A DNA stretch of 64,000 nucleotides from positions 496,001-560,000 of the forward strand of contig VIRH01000058.1 of NCBI GenBank assembly GCA_008107755.1. The letters are read 5' to 3'. The notes under the pieces are model-generated. The model did no database searches. It was not told the origin of the DNA and was given only the letters and a program-made list of their open reading frames with translations. This DNA comes from Rhodobacterales bacterium. Its GTDB lineage: Bacteria; Pseudomonadota; Alphaproteobacteria; Rhizobiales; Stappiaceae. Of this stretch, positions 52,940 to 61,928 are shown one piece after another. Made by a program: the position numbers and the translations under genes. How positions within the stretch are numbered: the stretch's first letter is position 1; each line of letters opens with the position of its first letter.

Positions 52940-53334
52940 TCCAGATACCCTTGAAGAATTAACGTTTTCGCGAATCCGAGCAACTCAACACTGCTCTACT
53001 CGGAACTTGCCCGTTTGGCGCGAGATTGCAACCGATTTGAGCTGATCCCCAGTCGATGAATTTACTTACCGTCGTCCAACGTAAGCAAATCTGACGATCA
53101 ATCGCACCGCGACCTTGCTCCAGGCTTGCGCCTGCTTCCTCTCCGTTTGTCCGTGCGGCCGCTTATCAATCAAAAAGTCCCGGCGTTTACGAAGCAACCA
53201 CAGAACGGCGGCACCTCTCTTCGGTTCGGCATGCCGCTGTCGCAGATAGGCGTGCACCCCGCCTTCTCAATCGGCTTGCGACGACAACCAAAGAGAGGCC
53301 ATATGGTCTGCAACAACAAAATTCGGATGTTTAG
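52940..53334. other. Intergenic region
   Basis: 395 bases between divergent genes with no supported gene. An imperfect inverted repeat (TTACTTAC / GTAAGCAA) lies at about 53068-53095. Nothing else stands out. Confidence 0.35.
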
Positions 53335-54627
53335 ATGATCGACGCCCCTCGCTCCGGCCAAACTGTGTCGCGGATGGCACTGGAGCTTTCACCAAAACGG
53401 GTTCCAGCACCTGCCAGAAATAACTGCAGCTCTTGGTTCTTCGCATTCTCTATGCTGGCAGGCCTTCTTGTCTTGTCTGCCCCGGCGATGTCAGAAGAGC
53501 AGACCGCTAGCAGCCATTTCGAGCCTTCGGCTGATGCGCCGATGCAATTCCGCATGGCCAGTACAGGTGGCAATTGCAGTTCCTGCACATGGATTGCCGC
53601 CGAGGGGGGGATCGTTCCCGGCACCGCGCAGAGATTTGCCAACTTCGTCGAACGCACGGAGACAGCGAACTTCGGACTTTTCCTTCACCTGAATTCCGTC
53701 GGAGGCGACGTGAACGAAGCGATGGAACTGGGAAGGCTCATCCGGTCCAACGGTTTCAACACCGCGGTTTCCCAGACCGTCGGCGACGAACGATCTTCCA
53801 CGAACCCCAAGTTCGATCAGTTCGTGATCGAGCCACCCGTCTCGAGCGACGAAACGCGACCGGCTTGCCTCTCCGCCTGCGCAATCGCGTTCGCAGGCGG
53901 AAACCTTCGGCTTGCGGAAGAAACAATCAGCGAGCCCGTTTCCTTCGGCTTCGGCTCCATCGGCACGATTGGCGTTGGACAGCTGTTTTCCCAGGAAGCC
54001 GGCATGGGTGCCGCCTCGGATGGCGCATCGGATCCGGAAATCATGGTGCAGATCCTGAGCTACCTGAATGACATGGGTATCGGTTCGCAATTCCTCTCCA
54101 TCATGGCAGCGACCTCGTCGCCGGATACCCACGTTCTGACGGCAGAGGAGCTTTTCGAGACGAACATCGTGAACAACGGCAGATATGTCGCCGAAGTCGC
54201 CGCGAACCAGAATGGCGTGGCCATCGTCGACGTTCGCTTTCAGAAAGCCGACGGAGCTTACAAGGCAGAATTGTTCTGCAAAGCCGGGAAGATCCGCATG
54301 CTCGTGGAGGCAGACTGGTATGTCTCTCCCACGTGGAACGATGTGGAGAGCTGGAATCTCTTCAAGAACGTCCTCCTCCTCGGGGATACGGAAATTCCAG
54401 TCCGCCTGCTCACGGAGAAGCCTTCCGGCGGCTCCGACACGGCCATCGGCCCGCTTTTATTCGAATTTGAAACGGAAATGACCCGGATCGTCCCGCTCAA
54501 GGCGTTCAGCTTCACTCAGGGGCCGGGTGCACAGAACCGATACTCAGCCGCTTCGCTTTCGTCGCTCAGCTTCGTGCTACCCGATGATTTTGACGGGCTG
54601 TACATCCTTCCGCGAACCTGCCTCTAG
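53335..54627 (+). CDS. Periplasmic ClpP/crotonase-fold protein (COG3904-like)
   Basis: A 430-residue protein with a signal-like hydrophobic stretch (WFFAFSMLAGLLVLSAPAMS). A ClpP-like domain follows: LHLNSVGGDVNEAMELGRLIRSNGF forms the oxyanion segment, and CLSACAIAFAGG holds the candidate nucleophile Ser between two Cys. The C-terminal part is beta-rich and unassigned. Members of this group are predicted periplasmic proteins of unknown function, possibly peptidases. An ATG at 53374 is an alternative start, closer to the signal peptide. It is a single gene. Confidence 0.75.
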   Translation: MIDAPRSGQTVSRMALELSPKRVPAPARNNCSSWFFAFSMLAGLLVLSAPAMSEEQTASSHFEPSADAPMQFRMASTGGNCSSCTWIAAEGGIVPGTAQRFANFVERTETANFGLFLHLNSVGGDVNEAMELGRLIRSNGFNTAVSQTVGDERSSTNPKFDQFVIEPPVSSDETRPACLSACAIAFAGGNLRLAEETISEPVSFGFGSIGTIGVGQLFSQEAGMGAASDGASDPEIMVQILSYLNDMGIGSQFLSIMAATSSPDTHVLTAEELFETNIVNNGRYVAEVAANQNGVAIVDVRFQKADGAYKAELFCKAGKIRMLVEADWYVSPTWNDVESWNLFKNVLLLGDTEIPVRLLTEKPSGGSDTAIGPLLFEFETEMTRIVPLKAFSFTQGPGAQNRYSAASLSSLSFVLPDDFDGLYILPRTCL

Positions 54628-54758
54628 GGTTGTACGTGAACGCTTTCGCCTTGTCTTCATACGAAAACAAGACGATCGGCAAGGCCAGGAAGGGCTGGAG
54701 GTCATTCCTTCGGCAAGGGCGACAAGATGAGCGCACGGAGGCTCCGCACTCTCGCCCC

Positions 54759-55526
54759 TTATTTGGGAGCCATGCGGATGGCCCCGTCGAGCCGGATGGT
54801 CTCGCCGTTCAGCATGTCGTTCTCGCAGATGGACCTGACCAGCCTGGCGTATTCTTCCGCCTTGCCGAGCCGCGAGGGAAAGGGAACCTGCTCGCCGAGA
54901 GAGTCCTGCACATCCTGCGAAAGCCCCAGCAGCATCGGGGTCTCGAAGATGCCGGGAGCGATCGTCATGACGCGAATGCCAGACTTTGCAAGGTCCCTGG
55001 CGACAGGCAGCGTCATGCCCGCGACGCCCGCCTTCGAGGCGGCATAGGCGACCTGGCCAATCTGACCGTCAAACGCAGCAACGGACGCCGTCGAGACAAT
55101 AACGCCGCGGCCGCCGTCATCCGTGACCGCCGGCAGTGTCGCCATGCCTGTGGCGGCGATCGAGATGCAACGGAAAGAGCCGATCAGGTTGACCGCAATC
55201 ACCTTCTCGAACATGTCCATCGGATGCGCCTCACCGCGCGACGTGGTTTTGGCGACCGGCGCAATCCCGGCGCAGTTCACCAGAATGCGCTCCTGCCCAT
55301 GGGCACCGCGGGCCTTTTCGAAACCAGCCTCGACGCTTGTCTGGTCGGTGACATCCACCTCGGCAAACACACCGCCGATTTCGGAAGCGACCTCTGTCCC
55401 CTGCTCCGCATTGCGGTCGAACAGGGTAACCTTCACCCCCTCGCCTGCCAGCATCCGCGCCGTTGCAGCCCCAAGGCCCGACGCACCGCCGGTCACCACA
55501 GCGGCAAGAGAAGAATCGAGTTTCAA
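54759..55526 (-). CDS. SDR-family dehydrogenase (3-hydroxyacyl-CoA dehydrogenase-like)
   Basis: A 255-residue short-chain dehydrogenase. It has TGGASGLG at about residues 12-19, NCAGI in strand 4, STASVAAFDG with the catalytic Ser, and YAASKAG. The C-terminal LNGETIRLDGAIRMAPK is the HSD17B10-type ending, likely NAD-dependent. The start is TTG at 55526, with GGGAGG just upstream and none for the longer frame. It closely resembles the enzyme at 7.3-8.1 kb but has no pathway neighbours. Confidence 0.85.
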   Translation of the reverse strand: MKLDSSLAAVVTGGASGLGAATARMLAGEGVKVTLFDRNAEQGTEVASEIGGVFAEVDVTDQTSVEAGFEKARGAHGQERILVNCAGIAPVAKTTSRGEAHPMDMFEKVIAVNLIGSFRCISIAATGMATLPAVTDDGGRGVIVSTASVAAFDGQIGQVAYAASKAGVAGMTLPVARDLAKSGIRVMTIAPGIFETPMLLGLSQDVQDSLGEQVPFPSRLGKAEEYARLVRSICENDMLNGETIRLDGAIRMAPK

Positions 55527-55629
55527 GTGAACCTCCCGTTCATTTAATTCATTGAAATCAATGAAAGTTGAAACCTCCATTGACGAGAACGTCAAGACAT
55601 TCTCAACGTGACCGGCAATATCGCGCCGG

Positions 55630-57042
55630 TCAAGCGGGATTTCCGGTGCCGGATGGATCGGGAAGCGGCACTGCGGGCGCGACAGGCGCCGCCGCCAGAA
55701 CGACTAGATCGACCGGCTCGCCGATGCCGGCGACCGAACTGTGCGGTCGCCGCTCCTCGTGCTGCCCGTCATATCCTTGCGTGCGCGCAAGTTCCCAGGT
55801 TGCCCGGTCTGTCAGCCCCAGTGATCCTTGGACCTTGTTGGCATTTTCCAGCTTTGCTGCCCGGTTGACGGCATCACCGATCACGGTGAACTCCAGCCGA
55901 TCCCGCGATCCGATGACACCAACCGTCACGGCGCCGGCGGACACGGCAGTTCCGATGCGCAGCGGGCCCGGCCAGCCTGCTGCCAAAAACCGGTCCTGCC
56001 GGAGCGCGATGTTCTCCACAATCCCGGTCGCCGTCCGCAGGGCATCGGCTGCATAGGTGCCTGACGGGTGGACCGCACCGAATGTCGCCAGAATCCCGTC
56101 GCCCAGGAACTTGTCTATGCGCCCGCCTTCCGCCTCGATCGCTTCAACAACGATGTTCTGATATTCGGCCAGGACAGCCAGCACCGTCTCGGGCGGCAGG
56201 GAGGCGGCACTTGCTGTGAACGACCGAATGTCGGCAAACAGAATGGCGGCTTCCCGCTGATCCCCCTCTCCCGCCTGAAGAACGGTCGGGGCATCGGTGA
56301 TGGAGGCGGCGACTTCCGGCGAAAAGAACCGGCGCAGATCCATTGCAGCCGCATGGTCCCGCGTTGCCTCGAACAGCATCGAGCGACCGCGGTAGACAGT
56401 AACGGCGAGGATGACCGTGACAGCGATGATGACGATCGTCTTGTCGAGTTCCGCTCCGATGAGAATGGAATTTCCGGTCAGATACTCGACGTAATTGCGG
56501 GTCACCCGCATGCCGCCCATGTCCGAAAAGGCGGCATAGAAAACAAGCCCGAGCCAGCCGCTTACCGCTACGAGGCCGCTTGTCATCACGAAGCGCGGGT
56601 CAAAGCGCAGCGCCCTGAGGCCTATGAAAATGAAGACATACATCAGCGTCGGTGCCTTCAGATAGAAGGCGGGATGCTGGCTGTACTGAATGTGAAACGA
56701 GAAGATCAGCCCGACGAGCAGCGCCATGTCGACGAAGATGGAGACGAGGAGATACCAGGGCGGCAACTCGAAACGGTAGGACAGCACCAGTCGCAGCACC
56801 GTGAACAGGAAATAGGCCCCGAGCGCAACCGGCACGAAATTGAACCCGGATGCGCCTTCCGCGCGCGGCGCGATGGCATAGAGAAGGGAGAAGAAAAGGA
56901 CCAGCGACAGCTGAACCCAGCCGATGAGACGTTCCGAGGAGGCTTCCCGCGCACGAATCTCCTGACGCACCCTGTCGGGGACGCCCATTGCGGAGGGACC
57001 TCCGCTGAAGACGTAACGCAGCCTGTCGCGGAATGTGCTCAT
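55630..57042 (-). CDS. Membrane-bound class III adenylate/guanylate cyclase
   Basis: A 470-residue protein. The N-terminal half has about six membrane helices (from WVQLSLVLFFSLLYAIAP to IIAVTVILAVTVY). A class III cyclase domain follows, with the first metal Asp in AILFADIRSFT, the second in GRIDKFLGDGILATFG (including the Lys expected for adenine recognition), and TVIGDAVNRAAKLE with the transition-state Asn and Arg. All catalytic residues are present, so it should make cAMP. The ATG at 57042 is the best start. It lies in the same orientation as the MBL hydrolase, cNMP-binding and ABC genes upstream. Confidence 0.9.
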   Translation of the reverse strand: MSTFRDRLRYVFSGGPSAMGVPDRVRQEIRAREASSERLIGWVQLSLVLFFSLLYAIAPRAEGASGFNFVPVALGAYFLFTVLRLVLSYRFELPPWYLLVSIFVDMALLVGLIFSFHIQYSQHPAFYLKAPTLMYVFIFIGLRALRFDPRFVMTSGLVAVSGWLGLVFYAAFSDMGGMRVTRNYVEYLTGNSILIGAELDKTIVIIAVTVILAVTVYRGRSMLFEATRDHAAAMDLRRFFSPEVAASITDAPTVLQAGEGDQREAAILFADIRSFTASAASLPPETVLAVLAEYQNIVVEAIEAEGGRIDKFLGDGILATFGAVHPSGTYAADALRTATGIVENIALRQDRFLAAGWPGPLRIGTAVSAGAVTVGVIGSRDRLEFTVIGDAVNRAAKLENANKVQGSLGLTDRATWELARTQGYDGQHEERRPHSSVAGIGEPVDLVVLAAAPVAPAVPLPDPSGTGNPA

Positions 57043-57379
57043 GATGCTCCAGAATTCAGACCGCGCCGAGTGTCTCCCCTCCCGAAGCAATGCGCAACAG
57101 GACCCACGCGTTTGTGAAAGAGACGGAGGTCGAAACGGGCGATCCAACGGGTCGGTCAGATCCCAGCTGACGTGCGGGCTTCGGGCCCCACCGGATTTTC
57201 AAAGGGAGAATAGATCGCTTCCGTGCGCGCTCACCAGACGGTTGCCGTTTTTTCGACCAAGGCGCGGAAACCAGCAATTTTGATCATGCATAGTCCATTT
57301 GGACCATGTAATTAGTGTGTATGCATTGTAGTCAACTGTTGATCGTATCCAACACGCGGTCGCATCGGTATTTTTCAAC

Positions 57380-57498
57380 GATGGACCGGATGTTTTTCCG
57401 GGTGCAATCAAGGAATTCCCGCATTCCTGCACCGGGGGCCGATTAATTTTTTAAGAATGTTGTTTTTATTCGGCGGCCATTGTGCCGCCGTTTTTTTT
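57380..57498 (+). ncRNA. Candidate small RNA with intrinsic terminator
   Basis: On the plus strand, a nested hairpin at 57398-57435 (outer CCGGGTGCA / TGCACCGG with one bulge, inner GGAAT / ATTCC) is followed by the terminator hairpin at 57471-57498. No gene on the plus strand lies upstream to need this terminator. The 5' end is a guess; no promoter is clear. Confidence 0.4.
57471..57498 (+). terminator. Intrinsic terminator, orphan
   Basis: CGGCGGC / GCCGCCG stem of 7 perfect pairs with loop CATTGT, followed by eight T residues. It only works on the plus strand, since the minus-strand side ends in AATAAAAA. No plus-strand gene precedes it. Confidence 0.85.
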
Positions 57499-57520
57499 CG
57501 CCGCTGTTCCGGCCATGGCC

Positions 57521-58345
57521 TCAGGGTCTCAAGACCATACCCTCGCTGGCGACCAGCGTCCCGGGATAGGCATGTTCGGCGGCTAGGCCGATCTCGTCCA
57601 GCTCGTCATCTGAGCGTCTCGGATCGTGATGGAAAAGGACCGGCGTCTTGACGTTGCCTTCCCGCGCAAGCTGCACCGCCTTTTGCCAAGTCGAGTGTCC
57701 CCAGCCCTTGTAGACCTCGTATTCCTCTTCCGTGAACATCGCATCGTAGATCATGATGTCACTGCCGCGCACGAAATCCGGCAGCGCGGCGTCTATTGCC
57801 GGGTCGCCATGCTCGTGATCGGTGATGATGCAGATGGACCTGTTCTTGTAATCGAACCTGTAGCCGCATGCTCCGCCAGGGTGGTTCAGCCGGGTGGTGT
57901 GGATCTTCAGATCGTCGTCACGGGGGATCTGGCATCCAGCGGCGAACGTCCGGAACTGGACGGCCTTGAGCGTCTTGGCTGCGACCGGGAACACCGGCGG
58001 CGACATGATGCGGCTGATGATGTCAACGAGGCTGGTTTCGTCCTCGAAATGCCCGGCCCAGGCTTTTACGTCGAAGCGCGGATCATAGGCCGGCTTGAAA
58101 AAGGGTAGTCCGCAGATGTGGTCGAGATGAGTATGGGTGAATAGCAGATCAAAATTCCGTCCACCGCCCTTGCACAGCTCCACACCGAGGTTTCTGGCGC
58201 CGGAACCGCAATCGACGAGCACAAGCGCGTCGCCGGCCCGGATTTCGAAGCAGGAGGTTTCCCCGCCGTACCGGAGCGTGCTCGAACCCGGTGTCGGGGT
58301 CGATCCCCTCACTCCCCAGCACCGAAGCGAAAAATCATCTGCCAC
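57521..58345 (-). CDS. Metallo-beta-lactamase-fold hydrolase (COG1235-like)
   Basis: A 274-residue MBL-fold protein. The start CWGVRGSTPTPG...YGGETSCFEI is typical of the phosphodiesterase-like branch. It carries the zinc motif THTHLDHICGLPFF near residue 73, a TTRLNHPGG His, and IITDHEHGD with a further metal ligand, then a late His in LFHHDPRRSDDELDEI. Together with the adjacent cyclase and cNMP-binding genes it may hydrolyse a cyclic nucleotide. This is inference, since the branch also contains other hydrolases. Confidence 0.85.
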   Translation of the reverse strand: MADDFSLRCWGVRGSTPTPGSSTLRYGGETSCFEIRAGDALVLVDCGSGARNLGVELCKGGGRNFDLLFTHTHLDHICGLPFFKPAYDPRFDVKAWAGHFEDETSLVDIISRIMSPPVFPVAAKTLKAVQFRTFAAGCQIPRDDDLKIHTTRLNHPGGACGYRFDYKNRSICIITDHEHGDPAIDAALPDFVRGSDIMIYDAMFTEEEYEVYKGWGHSTWQKAVQLAREGNVKTPVLFHHDPRRSDDELDEIGLAAEHAYPGTLVASEGMVLRP

Positions 58346-58407
58346 GAGTTACTCCCCAAAGTGCCCGGTAGTGCAGCTCACGACAATGTCCGTTTTCCCA
58401 ACGCATA

Positions 58408-58866
58408 TCAACTTCCGGCTGCTCCCCTACGTGCATCAGCAAGATCCCGCGTTGTGCGCTCGAGCCGGAGGGCCAGCGTGCGCATCACCTCCAAAGAGAT
58501 ATCGGGAAATTCTTTCAAGAGTTTCAAGAAGTCATCCTTGGAAACGGTGAGAACATCCATATCGCTTGCGGCGACCAGTGACGCGGTCCGGGGAACGTCG
58601 CAGAGGATCGCGATTTCGCCGACGATGGAATTTTCCGAGACCTGGGCAACCGTTTTTTCCCCATCCGGTGTATCCACCAGCACATTGGCGTCACCGGAGA
58701 GAATGATAAAGGCGCAATCGCCCTCTTCCCCTTGTGAGCAAAGCCTCTCGCCCGAGGGGTACTCCGTCCTGTCACTGATGAACGCCAGCAGGCGCAGCTT
58801 GGTTTCATCGATGCCTCGGAACAGGGGCACCTTCCGAAGGGCTTCTACTTCCGTCTCAAGCGACAT
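58408..58866 (-). CDS. Stand-alone cyclic-nucleotide-binding domain protein
   Basis: A 152-residue protein consisting of one cNMP-binding domain with a C-terminal helix and no DNA-binding domain. The phosphate-binding cassette VGEIAILCDVPRTASLVA has the Glu and Arg needed to hold cAMP/cGMP, and the beta-roll is intact (SQGEEGDCAFIILSG). The ATG at 58866 has GGAG 6 bases upstream; a longer frame to 58950 is possible. It is between the MBL gene and the ABC gene, 96 bases from the latter, and so may be the cAMP-dependent regulatory subunit of the ABC protein. Confidence 0.85.
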   Translation of the reverse strand: MSLETEVEALRKVPLFRGIDETKLRLLAFISDRTEYPSGERLCSQGEEGDCAFIILSGDANVLVDTPDGEKTVAQVSENSIVGEIAILCDVPRTASLVAASDMDVLTVSKDDFLKLLKEFPDISLEVMRTLALRLERTTRDLADARRGAAGS

Positions 58867-58962
58867 CTCGATCTCCAGGGCTTCCCGCCATCCGTATTCT
58901 TTCCAAATCACCGGAAGACTGCGGACCGCGATTCCGCTGATCTTCCGCACTCACACTCGACT

Positions 58963-61545
58963 CTACTCTTTATCCAAAATCCGTCCTTGATCTAGAACGA
59001 TCGTTTCATCGAATTCTGAAGCAATCTCGACGTGGGACGTTCCGAACAGGAAAGTCTTTCCGTCCAGAATTTCACGAATACCTTTTCGCAATGCTTTGTC
59101 GTCTTCTGACATTCCGGTCGCGATATCGTCCAATATGGTGATTTTCGCGTTTTTCAGGAGTCCGCGCACCAACGCGATCTTGCGACGCTGGCCGGCTGAC
59201 AGTTTCGACCCCGATACGCCGACATGATAGCCAAAGCCGGCATAGATGATCGGGTGCCGCAGACCGGTCTCCTCGACCACCGTCCGGATGACGTCGTCGA
59301 TGCGCCTGCGCGCGTCGCGCCGGTCGACCCTTGCGCGGCCGAACAGTAGGTTGTCCTCGATCGTCAACGGCGGCAGGTAGACATCCGGATCAAAGGCGAC
59401 AAACCCTTCGTCGTCGCTCACCACCTCCTCGAGGAACTGTTTGCGGGCGGCGATGATTTCGTCCTTCAGTTCGTCGCTCATCACGCCGAGACGATGGCGC
59501 GCGGGGACGAGTTTGAAGGCGACCCCCATCAGGCGTGTCCGGTCTGCATCGCTGAGGCCCGGCCGTTGCTGATCGGATTTGGCAATCCGGACAATCCTCT
59601 CGAATTCGGGAAGCTCCTCCGGCGTGATCAGCGAATAGGACCCCAACAGGCCGCTGTCGCCGGAGACGTTGGAAAACAGTTCCAGCATCGTTTCGGCGAT
59701 CTTCAGGCCGATCTGCTGCAGCTTCTTGTCGAAGCCGGTATCCGACAGGAAGGTCTTGACGGTCGGCAGTTCCGGGACCTGATCCATCGTGATTTCGGGA
59801 TCGGTCGGGACGGCGAAGAAGAAGTTCTCTGCCAAGCTGGCGCTGGCGTTGAAGCGGTCCGGGTGCCACAGTTCGACCAGTCCACTGAGAGCGGGTTCCT
59901 CCGCGATCCGGTCAGCCAGCGTCTTGCGCACGTTCAGGATCTTTTCCGCAAATGCATCGTTCATCGACGGGTCGAACCGGGACTGAAGGCCGAGGCGATA
60001 GATATCCTTGTCGATGCTGACGGCCTCCAGCAATGCCAGAGCCTTTTCGTCGAGCTTTTCCTGACTGTCGACACCGGCCGCGTCGAGGTCGTCCCACACA
60101 GCTGCCCGATCATAGATGGGATTTCGGGTTTCCTTGGCCTCGGAAACGCGCCTCTTGTAGTTCTTCAGATCCTCGCCTTCGCGTTCCGGCGCAACGAGCG
60201 GGCGGTGCCGCAAGCCGTAATAGAGGTTGTCCCGGATCGTCCCGGTCCAGACGTGGACCGCTCCGCCGACATAGGCAATCTCCCGGCCGAGTGTCGAATC
60301 GGTAAGCTTGTCGAGGTCGTGCTCGCCGATGCAGATCTTGCCGGTCGCGGGCGACACGAGCCCGGCCGCCAGTTGCAGCACTTCGGAACGACCGGATCCG
60401 TCCGGTCCGACAACGGCACAGGCCCTGCCTTCCGGGACGTTGAGCGAAATGTCGAGGACTTCCTGCCCCGCGGCTCCCCCGGAGAAGGCGACATTGTCGA
60501 ACGTGAGGTCGCCGCCGAGTTTCACGATGTCGTCGGAGGTCAGGCGGCTGGTATCGTAGATATCCAGCGGATCGAAGTTCTCGACCACCGTCTGGTACTT
60601 CACGCTGACATCTGCAGTCATCTGGTAGAAGGACAAAAGCTCCTTCCACGGGCCAGCGAGGTCCTTGTACGCCGCAATGACGGCAAGCAGTGCGCCGATG
60701 CTCAGATCGCCCTGAATCACCAGGTAACCGCCGATCAGGTAGAAGAAGAACGGCGTCAGCTGGTTCATGAAGTTGTTCAGGAACTTGATGAGGAACTTCC
60801 GGTTGAAAATGTCATACCGGATCCTGAAGTTCTCATAGAGCCTGTCGGAGATATCGGCCGAATGCCAGGCTGCCGCGTCATTGGCGTGAATTTCGGCGAC
60901 GCCGGTGATGCTTTCTCCGACCTTGTCCGCGACCACGCGAATGTTGCGCACCCGCTGACGGGACAGAAGAACAACCTTCCGCTGCAACAGCGGAATGACA
61001 TAGCCCTGGATCGGATAGGAGCTGATGGCGGCCAGCCCCAGCAGCGGATCCTGCATGAAGATGAAGCCGATCTGAACCACGAGCATGCCGCCCTGGTAGG
61101 CCGGCAGTGCGAACGCCTCGCCGATGTAACCGCCGACATCTTCCACTTCGGAGGTGATCATCGGGATGATCTCGCCGGAGCTCACCTTCCTGAAATGCGG
61201 CAGGCGGAACCGAAGCACACGCTGAAAGAGTTCGAAACGAAGACGGCGCAGCATGCGCTCGCCCAGCCGGCCCTTGTAGACGTTCAGATAGAATTTGAGC
61301 CCGTTGGAAACGACGACGAGACCCAGAAACGTGAAACACAGAAGGACCAGGTAAGGCACCTGATCAAAGTTGAAACCGACGATCGTTCTGGGAAAATTGT
61401 CGCCCTGCACGGCATCGTTGACGATCAGCTTGGGCAACTCCAGCAGCACATAGACCACTGGATAGGTCAGGACGGTGACCATGAGGATGAACAACTGCTG
61501 ACGGGAGCTGTATTTCCAAATAAAGCTAAATAGGCTTTTTTCCAT
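58963..61545 (-). CDS. ABC transporter, permease plus atypical ATPase domain
   Basis: An 860-residue half-transporter. A six-helix ABC exporter membrane domain covers residues 1-330. The ATPase domain is split. The Walker A region (GPDGSGRS at 380-387, Arg where Lys is expected) and a Q-loop-like segment end near 445. About 275 inserted residues follow. The signature SGSKLSAGQRRKIALVRGLL lies at 778-797, Walker B ITILDDI at 802-808 (Asp instead of catalytic Glu), and the H-loop TSHVE at 836-840. The insert repeats a D/E-N-L/F-x-F/Y-G/A motif. It may have weak ATPase activity and need a partner or a cAMP signal. It is divergent from two glycosyltransferase genes, so a glycan or glycolipid is a possible cargo. 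Confidence 0.85.
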   Translation of the reverse strand: MEKSLFSFIWKYSSRQQLFILMVTVLTYPVVYVLLELPKLIVNDAVQGDNFPRTIVGFNFDQVPYLVLLCFTFLGLVVVSNGLKFYLNVYKGRLGERMLRRLRFELFQRVLRFRLPHFRKVSSGEIIPMITSEVEDVGGYIGEAFALPAYQGGMLVVQIGFIFMQDPLLGLAAISSYPIQGYVIPLLQRKVVLLSRQRVRNIRVVADKVGESITGVAEIHANDAAAWHSADISDRLYENFRIRYDIFNRKFLIKFLNNFMNQLTPFFFYLIGGYLVIQGDLSIGALLAVIAAYKDLAGPWKELLSFYQMTADVSVKYQTVVENFDPLDIYDTSRLTSDDIVKLGGDLTFDNVAFSGGAAGQEVLDISLNVPEGRACAVVGPDGSGRSEVLQLAAGLVSPATGKICIGEHDLDKLTDSTLGREIAYVGGAVHVWTGTIRDNLYYGLRHRPLVAPEREGEDLKNYKRRVSEAKETRNPIYDRAAVWDDLDAAGVDSQEKLDEKALALLEAVSIDKDIYRLGLQSRFDPSMNDAFAEKILNVRKTLADRIAEEPALSGLVELWHPDRFNASASLAENFFFAVPTDPEITMDQVPELPTVKTFLSDTGFDKKLQQIGLKIAETMLELFSNVSGDSGLLGSYSLITPEELPEFERIVRIAKSDQQRPGLSDADRTRLMGVAFKLVPARHRLGVMSDELKDEIIAARKQFLEEVVSDDEGFVAFDPDVYLPPLTIEDNLLFGRARVDRRDARRRIDDVIRTVVEETGLRHPIIYAGFGYHVGVSGSKLSAGQRRKIALVRGLLKNAKITILDDIATGMSEDDKALRKGIREILDGKTFLFGTSHVEIASEFDETIVLDQGRILDKE

Positions 61546-61928
61546 CAGGTCATCCAGACAAGCTACGACGCGGTCGCATACAGGAAGTAGAAATGACCGG
61601 AGGAGGATTGGTTGTCAGCCGGGTCCAAGAGCGCGGCAAGCCCGTCCGGCACCCTTACGTCCGAAGGCTTCAGCCAATTACATTGCCAATTCATCTTCAC
61701 CTGTGGGCCCGCACCCTAAAGATCAAATATGTTCAAGCAGATCAGTTTCGGTATATTAATCATCCAAACTCGATGCGCCAGCCAGGATTATCATTTGCCA
61801 CAAAGACATTGAACAGAGGTGTGACTCACGTCTCTTGACAACCGTTCTCCCCTCAATTCGGGAGGTGACAAGAACCTACAGCTTGAGACATAAGGGTCTT
61901 TGGCTAGTATTACAAATTTAGGGGCAGT
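61546..61928. other. Divergent promoter region between ABC and glycosyltransferase genes
   Basis: 383 bases without a supported gene. On the plus strand, TTGAGA (61883-61888) and TAGTAT (61905-61910), 16 bases apart, resemble a sigma-70 promoter for the glycosyltransferases; the start codon follows about 19 bases later. Nothing comparable is clear on the minus strand. Confidence 0.45.

Larger units (their letters stand above)
57043..57520. other. Intergenic region with candidate small RNA
   Basis: 478 bases between the cyclase and the MBL hydrolase genes. The half from 57270 to 57470 is AT-rich and contains two hairpins and an intrinsic terminator on the plus strand, although both flanking genes are on the minus strand. 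The cyclase promoter should also be here. Confidence 0.6.

Noticed and set aside
59494-61533. 679-residue open frame opposite the ABC protein gene
   Set aside because: It is a GC-codon shadow; composition is atypical and no domain is visible, while the minus-strand frame has clear ABC motifs.
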